This document shows, one piece after another, positions 22,690 through 33,800 of a stretch of DNA of 64,000 bases. This stretch comes from Atherix ibis. Taxonomy: Eukaryota > Arthropoda > Insecta > Diptera > Athericidae. The stretch spans positions 21,864,811-21,928,810 of the forward strand of contig OY282605.1 of assembly GCA_958298945.1 (NCBI GenBank). The letters are read 5' to 3'. The first letter of the stretch is position 1, and each line of letters begins with the position of its first letter. A program made the translations under genes and the position numbers. The notes beneath the pieces were generated by a model that saw only the letters and a list, made by a program, of their open reading frames with translations, was not told where the DNA came from and made no database searches.

Positions 22690-23630
22690 GCATACACGGC
22701 TTTACTGGCACATACGCACTCAGTTGTTGAAATTTTCCATAACCATTACGCATAAATGTGGCTTAATTTCGTTGATACAGCGCTCAAGGCATGGGTAGTC
22801 ATGGGCTTGTTGTCATAAGCCTTTGATTCCAAAAAATGGCAAAAAAAAAGTTCAACGGCATTAAATCGTTTGATCCAAACGACCAATTGTGATCAACAAA
22901 ACGGGATCAGGGAATGACTCATGCAGTAATTGAAGTATTTCTTGGGCTGTATGGCTTGTGGCACCGTTTTGTTGAAACCACATGTCGACCACATCCATAT
23001 CTTGTAATTTAGGCACAATTTAGCGGGATTGTAACCACCATTAGCTGTTATTAGCCCAAAATACGCACCAACCAGTAACACGTTGTGCATTCATTTGTTT
23101 CTCAACAATAACTCGAGTATTTTCTGAACCCCAAATGCGACAAGCCATCAATATAAAAATGAGCCTCATCGCTGAAGATGATTTTGTTTGAAAAATCAGC
23201 ATCCACTTGTTGTTGTTTCATAACCCATTTAACGAACTCCATTCGCTGTGCGTGGTAACTAGGCTTCAGTTCTTGAATCAATTAAACTTTGTAAGCATGA
23301 AGATGCAAATCTTTCGTTAGAATACGCTGTATAAAGCTACTTGAAATGTCCAAGTTTGATGTTCCTGGACTCTCACGAACTGCTTCGATGTTTTGTGTTG
23401 AACTACTTGTGGAAGGATGGCCACAGTGTTTAAGATTACTTATTAATCCAGTCTTCCTAATTTTTTAATTAATCTCTTCACAGTTAATGAAGTAAAGTCA
23501 CTATTCCGACCATATTTTGTACGAAAATTGTGAACTTTAGCTGCCAAACGTTGATCATTTTGTTGTTATTTCGTCATCTGTCATGCCGTCGTTTTCTTCT
23601 CATTGGCAACACTTTACCGCTAAATTCAAA
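22690..23630 (-). mobile_element. Degraded Tc1/mariner-like element (FQQxGATxHT group, AGGGTGT type)
   Basis: On the minus strand, 22935-22990 reads as the decayed FQQDGATCHTA block and 23160-23180 as the DEAHF block; 23180-23560 carries an N-terminal region closely parallel to the copy at 41051-41831 (RFASS*LQS, *RD**KN-type stretches in the same order). Frames are heavily broken. Clear terminal repeats were not found. Confidence 0.65.
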
Positions 23631-23639
23631 TATTGCGTA

Positions 23640-25080
23640 ATGATACGCTTAGTAAGCTTCTCTAAACTTGGTTGAATGTTGGGACAATATATATGGAGAG
23701 AAAAAACCGAAAGATTGGTTTCGGCGTTGATTCGACGAAGCGTCATCGAACCATGGGATCTTCTGGCAGTAGTGCTACCAGAGGCAACAAAACTAATCGA
23801 AAATTCCATGCATAGTCTTGCTGATTTTTGCGCCACCTACTTAAAGTTTAGGCAACGAACAAATCTTCAATACTATTTGTTATTCTACGATAACAAACTC
23901 AAAAAAAATCTCCTCTATTTATTTTCAGAACTCGTTCATCGATACTTATAATTATTTTTTGCCTATAGCTTTCTTATCTAGGATGTTTGCACAAAAAAAG
24001 TAAAAAATTTCAATGAAACCTGTCAATTTGTAGTAAATTTATGATTTTGAAAAAAGTTTAAAAAAAAAAAAAAATAAATAATAAGTAATTTATTAAATGC
24101 ACTTTTTAATTAAAAGATACTCTATTATTCTTTAGGTAAAATTTGTTATTTTTTTATAACAGGTAATTTTATATTATCATTAATTAAATCGGCATTTTTA
24201 TTTTTTCAAAAATATTTAAAATAATGATAAATAGTTAATTCGAGTTTGGAAAAATAAAAGTCCTAAATAAACGAATGTACTCGTATAGAAGAGAAGAAAA
24301 ATAATTAAAAACTTTCAAAACAATTTCAACTATACAGAATTATGAAAACAAAACCGATTGCTTCAACATAACTAATTAAAAGTTGCTTTTTTACTGAAAA
24401 TCTCTTTCGTCAACTTAACTAAATGTACTTTTATTAGTTTAAGAACGCAATCAAATGGAATGAACAACTACTGGATACATAAGACAATATACTTTTAACA
24501 TACGAGTACATAGATACATAACTTACCCCATATTTTTACTATCAGACAGGGTAGATATAGCATTTTGAATCCTTCGATATAATATTGCCCTTTTACGAAT
24601 AAGAACTTCAGTTAGGGAAGCAGATGTGCATGAATCATTTTTTCTAAACTGAAAACTACAATTTCATTCTGAACAAAGAAGAAAACCAATAAAACATTTT
24701 CGTTGGTAATTGAATAAGTTTACTCCACCCTTTCTTACATAATAAAAGTAAAAGAATTTCCACAATCTCGGTTAAGAAATTTACACAAGAATTTTCAACT
24801 TTATTACCAACCAAAACTATCCAAACTAAATATACTCTCATTATGTCGTTTATTCTATTGTTTTTAAAATATTTCTACCCTTATAGGGGGGGTGGGGGTA
24901 TAACTAAACAAAAAACCCTTTTGCGTTGTTTTTTTTTGAAAATAAAATTACTTGAAAAACTTAAACAGGAAAAACACTTTCTACTCCATCTGCACCATAA
25001 TGATAACAATTATTCTTGCCATGTAACATTTTCAGTGTAATCAATCTTTTTAAAAGTTTTACGAAAACATACTCTTTCCA
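23640..25080. other. AT-rich non-coding stretch
   Basis: A 91-codon plus-strand frame at 23676-23951 has no recognisable motif. Otherwise A/T-rich sequence with poly-A and poly-T runs, and nothing supported. Confidence 0.45.
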
Positions 25081-25089
25081 AAGTAAATG

Positions 25090-25954
25090 GTTATTTGGAC
25101 GAAGACTATACCCGTTTGGACGAAGACTATACCCAATCGCAAAAAATGCTCGCGGAGCAATTGTGTGTTACTCAACCAGTCATTTCCATGTGTCTGCGTG
25201 CTATGGGGATGATTGAAAAGATCGGAAAATGGGTGCCGCATAAATTGAATGATAAGCGGATGGAGCGACGCCAAAATACATGGGAAATCTTGCTCGCCAG
25301 ACAAAAAAGAAAGTCGTTCCTGCATCGGACTGTGATAGGCGATGAAAAGTGGATATATTTCAAGAATCATAAACGCAAGAAATCGTGGGTTGATCCCGGC
25401 CAACCATCAACATCTTCCCCAAGAACAAATCGCTCCGGACGGAAGACGATGCTGTGCGTTTGGTGGGATCAGTATGGTATTGTCTACTGTGATACGTTGA
25501 AACCTGGTGAAACTGTTAATGCCCACTGCTATCATCAACTGATAAAATTGCACCGTGCTCTGCGTGAAGAAAGGACGGATTATCAACAAAGACATGACAA
25601 GCTGATTTTCCTCCACGACAACGCACCATCGCACACATCAAAAATGGTCCGAAACTACTTGGAGAAATTCAACTGGGGGGTGTTTCCCCACCCCGCTTAT
25701 TCACCAGACCTGGCGACCCATCTGTTTTCGTCGATGGGCCACGTGCTCGCTGAGCAGCATTGTGATTCTTACGAAGACGTCCGAAAATGGCTTGATAAGT
25801 GGTTTGCCTCGAAAGAGAAAAAAATTTTTTGGCGTGATATCTACAAATTGCCCGAGAGATGGGAAAAATGTGTAGCTAGCGAGGGCAAGTACTTTGAATA
25901 AATTTGTTTTTGCTTTCTATGAAAAAAACATGTGTTTTAATCTTACACACCTGG
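25090..25954 (+). mobile_element. Mos1/mauritiana-like mariner, 5' truncated
   Basis: The right end reads CTTACACACCTGG followed by TA (25955-25956), matching the mirrored left end CCAGGTGTATAAG of the copy at 29861. The left end and the first third of the transposase are absent. The visible part begins with a duplicated 18-bp unit (TTGGACGAAGACTATACC at 25095 and 25113). Confidence 0.85.
25095..25901 (+). pseudogene. Mos1-like transposase, long open frame lacking the third catalytic Asp
   Basis: A single uninterrupted frame of 268 codons begins at a TTG (no ATG, N-terminus lost) and ends with the family C-terminus GKYFE and TAA. It covers the second helix-turn-helix (QSQKMLAEQLCVTQPVISM), the linker WVPHKLNDKRMERRQNT, and the catalytic domain with GDEKW (first Asp) and FLHDNAPSH (second Asp). 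The third motif, normally YSPDLAPSDYHLF, reads YSPDLATHLF: a 9-bp in-frame deletion removes the catalytic Asp. In Mos1 all three aspartates coordinate metal, so cleavage should be impossible, while DNA binding by the remaining part is conceivable. Compare the frame-broken sister at 29861. Confidence 0.88.
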
Positions 25955-26194
25955 TACACCGGCAGAAATGGTGTTTCTACTCCTCGTAGCATTATTGGAA
26001 GGCTTCAATTGGAATCGCATGCTCATCTTCGGTTACAATTCCTTTGCATGCTATCAATAGTAGCAAGATCAATAGCGACCTTTTTTTGTTATCAACAATA
26101 GCGACTTTTTAAATGTTTTTTGAGCTTGGTGAGACAGGAGGCGAATTTTGATCAATGGAATAAGGGGGAAGGGAGGAGGTTTGAAGAACCACAG

Positions 26195-26610
26195 AAATTC
26201 ATTTGTAAGACAAAAACTTGTTGACGGAGTTGGTTGAGTGATAGCACACGTTGTTATGATGCAACATCCAAGTTTTTCCAATGTTCGCTCTGACGCAAAG
26301 AACTCGATTTCTGAGTTAGGTTAGGATAGTCTGGCTTCACAAAATCCCTCACTTGTTCCACTCGTTTCATCAGTTTTCGATGTTGAAGGCCTCTCTAACC
26401 AGATCCGTCTTGCACTGCTGCCGAAAACTTGCGCGTATAGAATGTTCCCCATGGGCTCGTTGCAACGTTACGTAAGACAAACGAGCAGATTCACCAAAGT
26501 TTAACAAAAAAAAATTGATGGCAGATGCTTCTCCTAAATTTTGCTTAGCTTTAGCTACCAGACGAGGTTGAAACTTATACTGCACTTTTAAGAGCACTCC
26601 AAACGTGCAA
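26195..26610 (-). pseudogene. Mariner-like transposase relic
   Basis: Minus-strand frames give ANIGKTWMLHHNNVCYHSTN then SVNKFL, a decayed version of HHDNAPxHTxxSVxEFL in which the second catalytic Asp is now Asn. LPPYSIDQNSPP follows where YSPDLAPCD is expected. Upstream, TLQRAHGEHSIRASF resembles MLQKAYGDxxLSRTQVF of the N-terminal helix-turn-helix. Much of the middle is deleted. No terminal repeats were recognised. Confidence 0.55.
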
Positions 26611-26619
26611 GCTTTATAA

Positions 26620-27880
26620 AGGAAAAGTCCTCAGTGTTACCAGATAGCTCATAATTATCTCAGTCTCGTTACTTTTCCGCCACACTTTGCTGGCTTCCTT
26701 AAAGAAACTGGTCGATAGTAAGTTAGACCAGAACAGTCCGAAATTCCTAAATATTGTAAAGCATATTAATATATTCAAGAAGATTTTTTTTTTAAAAAAA
26801 AGGATTTGAAAAAAGGAATTTGTTGGGTAAATTTTCAATAAAACTTTTTTAATCTAAAATCTGTTTACGCCTTCACTAGTGATGGTCGATGGCAAAATCC
26901 GTTTACCAGTAAACAAAGTCTTAAGACTCAATTTTCCTCAACGTTTATTGCTCTTAATTAGAATTATTATTATTATTATTATTATAATTTTTCCATTTTA
27001 ATTAAAACGATTTTTCTACATGAAATTTCCCTATTTACTTATTTAAAAAAATATTCATGAATCTTTGAAATGATAATTTTATTTTTGCGTGTACGACGGC
27101 ATGGCATAATGTTGGCTAATCTTTTATAAATTGTTTCAGTTCATTTTATGCTCACCTTTTACATAAGAAAATACCATAAAAAAATCATTAAAAGTACTGC
27201 CAAAAAAAATTAAGAGAAAATACAATTAACATATAAGATGAGTTCTTGGATAAAAATAAATGAAAAGCTTAATAATAATAAATAATTTTCTTTTCTTTTT
27301 CTGTTTTGGCTCAAGTGTCACAGGTATTTTATTATAAAAATAAAACAGTTGTGCTCCAATTTAGAGCAATACAATTACTATTAAGGTATTATTTTTTACA
27401 TAACAAATAATCAGTTTATGGTAGTATAAAAATATTTGTTTATTTTCGTATATTTGTTAAATCCATTAATCATTCGTAATTCACAAAGTTTAAGGATTGC
27501 TCCAGTTTTGTAGATTGGGGTCATTTTGAAATATATTTACGAGTAAGAAAAAAATATTAGAAATTGTGTAAAGGTTAAGATAGATCTAGTTTTATGTTAA
27601 AATAAAAATAAAGAAGAGAAAAGTAAATAGTTTTGTACATATAGAAAATAAGATGGGAAATGAAAGTGAATTTCACTAATCCAACACGTACACGGCCGAT
27701 GGTCATCAGGTGTCAGATGAAATAATTAATTACTTCCAATAAATTTGTTTTTACATATTGTTTGATCGATTTTTCTTGAATTGGCATTGCGCTAAAAAGC
27801 TTTTTATATATTTTATCATAAAATCAATATTTGAGCAAATAATTGCGATGAATTTAATTTGATAAAAATTTATTCCATTT
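26620..27880. other. Non-coding, upstream of the first visible king tubby exon
   Basis: AT-rich, with an ATT/TTA microsatellite at about 26963-26985. It ends in a splice acceptor (TTATTCCATTTCAG) at 27870-27883, so at least the right part is probably intron or 5' leader of king tubby. No further exon was recognised. Confidence 0.5.
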
Positions 27881-27892
27881 CAGAGACAATTG

Positions 27893-30800
27893 ATGGAAGC
27901 ATATATTCGACAGAAACGAGCATCACCAGGAATGGTCCAGGCTAGTGATTTACAAATAATGCGTCCCATGTCAGGAATGAGAAATGGAAGGGAGATTCAT
28001 GCCTATGATGGTCCAATGCAGTTTATTAGCTCACCACAGAATCCCGATCAAATAACAACAAATAATATGCGTTCATCATCGCACGTAGACAGTAAGTTTA
28101 CATTTTGCAAGTTGATTTCTAGTTATTTATTGATGATTGTGCTCGTAAATACAAAAAAAAAAGTATCTAAATGTTTGCAGTAGATTGTTTCTGTACAAAA
28201 GTAAACATAGCCGAATTGGAAAATTTTAATTACGAACAGAAAAATGTTTACCTTGGCAATGATTAATTTCATGGATTTTTTTTCTTCTTTCGTTCTTTTT
28301 TGAAAATATTATAGATTCAATCGATGCAATAACAACAAGCAACGATATTGAAGATGAGGAGAGTACACCAATAGAAACGATTCCGTCTCCAATACGAAAT
28401 GAACCACCTGATTCCGCCTTAAATAGTTCGGCGAGCGGTAGAAATAGTTCAATTCCTATAACTCCGGTTTCATCGGACAGTAATAAGAATTCGATACAAC
28501 AAAATGAACCGGAAGGCGATGTTGTTGGTCAAATTGAAAATTTCGTTATGCAACCGGCACAACAGGGTTTGCTCTATAAATGCCGAATAACACGTGATCG
28601 TAAAGGAATGGATCGTGGCCTTTTTCCAATTTATTATTTACATTTGGAACGTGATTATGGAAAGAAAATTTTCCTATTAGGAGGTAAATAATTACCTTTC
28701 TTCTTTTCGTTTTTAATTTTAAATACTGTTTAGAAAAAAAGATAATTTAAAATAAAAAACTATATTTTTCTTAAAGGACGCAAAAGAAAAAAGAGTAAAA
28801 CCTCAAATTATATAATAAGTTGCGATCCAACTGATCTATCAAGGCAGGCGGACGGTTTTGTTGGTAAACTTAGATCAAATGTTTTTGGTACAACATTTAC
28901 AGTGTTCGATAGTGGAAGTAAAGAAAAAATGGAGAATCTTCGACAGGATTTAGCGGTTGTGATTTATGTGAGCTAAAAAAAAAATTATAATATTTCTATT
29001 TAAGCAAAAAATTAATCGGTTTTTTTCTTCTTCATTTATTGTTGTTATATTTCCTATTCTAGGATACTAATATTCTAGGATTTAAAGGACCTCGTAACAT
29101 GACTGTCATACTACCAGGAATGACTGAAGACGATCAAAGAGTTAAAATTAGTTCTGCTGATCCACGACAACAAGGCCTACTAGATAGCTGGAAATCAAAG
29201 GTAAGAATTTTTCATTTTTCTTATTAACACATTTAATATTTCTGTCAATAAACAACTTAAAAAAAATATCTCAACTGATTTCCTTTGTCCAATATTTATT
29301 TCGTAAACTACAATTTTCATATAATTATTTTTTCAAATATTTAATTAATTAAATGCAATTCAAAGTCAACACTTGTTCGATAACCCGATATTCACGTTAA
29401 AAAACGTGTAATAAGAAATAAGATATGAAATAAGAAAATAGATGGTACAGTAGTTATTTATTTATTATCTTTTATTCAATTGCACTATTCAATGTTAGTT
29501 GCCAACGTCACAGAACCACCAAACCTTCATTCCGTAATTTTGCTGGCTTTGATGGAGTATAATGAGTAAATTTTTTTTTTAGTTGCTCGGTTTGAATAGT
29601 AAAGCACTCTGTAAATTTTTATAATTACGATAAATTTGAATTTAGCAAGTCTTTTATTGATGTGGTCTTATCCTCGTTTATGCATCTCAGTTCCAAAATC
29701 TGCTGGTACCCATTGTTGCTTGTAGAGTGATCGGTGATAATGGCAATCTTTAGAAATTCGTTAAATTTCACCATATTAAAACTGTAATTGACAAACAGTT
29801 CACCGAATGAACTTTTACATTTTTATGAGCAAACTGCAACGAGAAAATTAATGCTATTTACCAGGTGTATAAGCTTAAATTTGCTGTTTGGTCATAGATG
29901 GCGTGAGTGAGCGTATTAAGCTACCATGGACACGCCATACTTTTTTTATGAGTTTGACATCTGTCAACGTTAATCAGTGCACATTGTCAGTAATTTCGTA
30001 CAACAACATTCATTTTTCCTTTAGTAATCATATCTATGTTAGTTGCTTCAATTTGAAGAAATCGGCTGCCAAATCGCATCGAATACTTATGGAGGGTTAT
30101 AGTGACAGTGCTCTATCGGAAACAACGTGCCGAGATTGGTTTCGTCGGTTCAAAAAATGGCAATTTTGACTTGTGGGACAAGAAGCGTGAAAATCGGTCT
30201 AGGAAGGTTGAGGACCATCAATTGAAGGCTCTTTTGGACGAAGACGATACCCAATCGCAAAAAATGCTCGCGGACCAATTGGGTGTTACTCAACTAGCCA
30301 TTTCCATGCGTCAGCGTGACATGGGGAAGATTGAAAATTGGTGCCGCATGAATTGAACGATAGGCAGATGAAGCGACACCAAAACACATGCGAAATCTTG
30401 CTCGGAAGACAAAAAAGAAAGTCGTTCCTGCATCGGATTGTGACAGGCGATGAAAAGTGGATATATTTCGAGAATCCTAAACGCAAAAAATTGCAGGTTG
30501 ATCCCGGCCAACCATCAACATCTTCCCCAAGACCAAATCGCTTCGGACGGAAGACGATGGTGTGCGTTTGGTGGGATCAGCAGGGTATCGTCTACTATGA
30601 GATGTTGAAACCAGGTGACACTGTTAATGCCCGCCGCTACCACCAACAACTGATCAAATTTCACCGTGCTCTGCTTGAAAAAAGGAAGGATTATCAACAA
30701 AGACATGACAAGCTGATTTTCCTCCACGACAACGCCCCATTGCACACGTCAAAAATGGTCCGAAACTACTTGGAGACACTTAACTGGGAGGTGCTACCCC

Positions 30801-33800
30801 ACCCCGCTTATTCACCAGACCTGGCCCCTCTGACTACTACCTGTTTTCGTCGATGGGTAGTATAAAAAAAATTTCCAAAAAAAAACCAGAGTCGAAGGAA
30901 ATGCGGACAAAATTCGTTATGGCGACGATATTATTGCATAAATTACAACAAAAGAAGAAAAGGCAATAAACTAGATTATAACTACCGATGGGTGGGTACT
31001 GAAAGATTAAAATTAGGTGAATATATAGTAATTTTTGTAGCAAAGGCACAAAAGTATAGTCTTTTTGCGTAAACTTAGATAAGAAATTGAGGGAACTATT
31101 TCGACAAACAGTATTGCCACAGTTGAACACAATTCCGGCGAGAACTTGTAACGATAACTAAAATCCTGCCCAATTCAACGAATTAAAGACAACTGCAATG
31201 AGTAAAGAAACGTTAATTGATCAGTTTTTTTATTAATTAAATTTTTAATTTTTATTAATTAAATTTTTAAATGCTGCCACATAACCAAACACTCAAATGT
31301 GTGGCAGTACTACAACAAATACAACAAAATTTGAAACTATTGTAGTTCTAATTCGACGATAAAATCTTAATTTTGTGCACTCCCATTAGGTTGTGTATAT
31401 TTTAAAAAATGCTGACAGCGTCGCTCTTCGGAATTGTGATCTGGCTTTATGACTGCGTGACCACTCATTTCACAACACATCGGCAATAGGCCAATCGCTC
31501 GAAGCATAGTGTGTATGCACTCACTCCTATGAATCTTACTCGCTCCTAGACGGTTTGTACTTGCACTTAATTTTCACTCCATACATATCTCTCTCATACA
31601 GAATTTATCTCAGTTGATGCAAATTCTCTCAACAAAATAAGAGTTCTGTGCATATTAAGGCAGCAACACAATTCCGACGGCAACTTCAAACTGAGTGGCA
31701 AATATTGTTAAAAATTGAAAAATTTCTCCCAACTAAATACAATTGCAATAAAATTGCGTCTTTTGAGGTGATCCACGCGAATCGATCCAATTTTTGGTCT
31801 CTTCGTAAGATCGAAAGTGCTGCTCAGATGCGATTTCAGTGTTTCTACCTTAGCAACATGTGGCCGCGCGTTGTCGTGCTGCAATGAGTTGCGTTCATGG
31901 TTTCACGCAGTTGCAACAGCTCATAATATGCCATCCCGATCTGGTGCCACCAAATCAGTTTCGAGCCATGGATAGCTTGGCCGTCGATGTTGATGCATGG
32001 CCGCGGTGCTCCCACGATTTTCTTCCACTTTACATGGCCAGTTACAATACGATGCAGAAAACCCTTCCTTTTTTGCCGTTGGAACAGCTTTTTGCACGTG
32101 AAAAACGCCGTTTGACGTCTATCGTCTTCAACAATGCTTTCAAATGATTGGAAATAGCCAATGAATTTGCAAGTTCTTGTTACGTCTGACATGGATCTTC
32201 ATCTAGTAATACCGCCAATTCTGCGTCTTCAAACCTTTTCCACCGGTCCGGGATAACCCCTGTCTTCTACGTCGAAATCACCACTTTTGCAGCGTTGGAA
32301 TCATTCACTAATACAATCCTCACCATCAGTTTCTACAATTACTCGACGCGCCTCAGCAGCAGATTTTTTCGAATTGAAGGCAAAAAGCAAAACTTCCCGC
32401 AAATGGCGCTTTTTTGGCTCAAATTTTGACATTTTCACGCACAAAAAAATATATAACGCCGATAAAAGTGACAAATGTAATGATCACGAGTTGTTGACAG
32501 ATGCTTAAGCTTACGATTTGACGTTTCTGATCCATCTATTGGAAAACGGTCGTTTCCCATTTGTACTCCCAATACAAATAATTTATTGACTTACCTTATC
32601 TCTATTTTAATTTCAAACACCAAAAAACAATCGTGCCACATAACAAAAAACACTGAAATGTGTGGTAGTACTTGAATTGCAACTGAAAAATTAAAACAGT
32701 GTTCGATTTCGTCGAAAATATATCTCAGCCTGGGAAAAAAGAAAAAAATTTGCCTGAAGGTCACGTCACGTAGGCAGATCTTCGTTGTCACCGCTTCCAC
32801 TGCTGTCGTCAAAACATCCTTAGATTATGGAGTATAAGGATGTTCAATTGAAGCACCACTATGGAACCAAATCACGGAATAGAACATTATAGCTACTCAC
32901 TTATGCATACTGGTGAAAGGCGTCGATTTCAGATGGGGGCAATTTTCTATTTGTTCATATTGCTTTGGCGCACATTTTTAACATAATAGTCGAAGCTATT
33001 TAAATTAATTTAGAATTATAATTTTATTTTCCTACGACATCATTTATTTGCATATAAAAACTTAGATTTTAAATCTTCTTCAATTCTTACTTTTCTGATT
33101 AAATTCTGAAAAAAATATCAAAAAACTGAATAGGATCATTGAATCATTTTTATGATAAGAAATTTACTGATATCGTTTCCTTAATGGAAGCAGATTTACC
33201 TTTAAGTTGAAATAGTCTATAAACATTGATTAATATATACAATTTTTGACTATGTGGAAATACAAAAACCCCCATCGAAAAGTAATCAGGCGACCGTCAT
33301 TGACACATCAATCCGATCCCATTTAATCTTCTGTTTACATTCAATGTTGCAAAAGAATTCTTCAGTTTTTAAGCACTTAGATCACTCAAAGTCCAATAAA
33401 AATTAGTTTAATGATAGACAACTATGATCTTTATTTAAATATATAATCAGATTTTACCGACAACTCATCTAAAAAACAAAATTCACAAATCTTTAGTATT
33501 AACACATTCAATTTTCATAATTTATTATTCATATTAAATCACTTTTATTAATAAAAATTTCACTTTTAAAATGACTTCAATCAAAAATAATATCAAAAAA
33601 TTGAACCCACACGTTTCGATTGTTTACCTTCGGATATGTCAAAACTAAAAATTCAACAATTTATTAAAATGTGCTTTTTAGTTCGATAAGTAGAAAAGTA
33701 GATGTCAGGCAGAGCAGCTAAAAAAGATTTTTGTCAACTTTTTGATTTGTATTTTCGTTAATTATTCTTTGTTTGTTTCTGATCCAAAGTATTTTCAGTT

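Noticed and set aside
23676..23951. 91-codon plus-strand frame as a gene
   Set aside because: No motif, no splice or promoter context, and an overlapping minus-strand frame is equally long; likely fortuitous.
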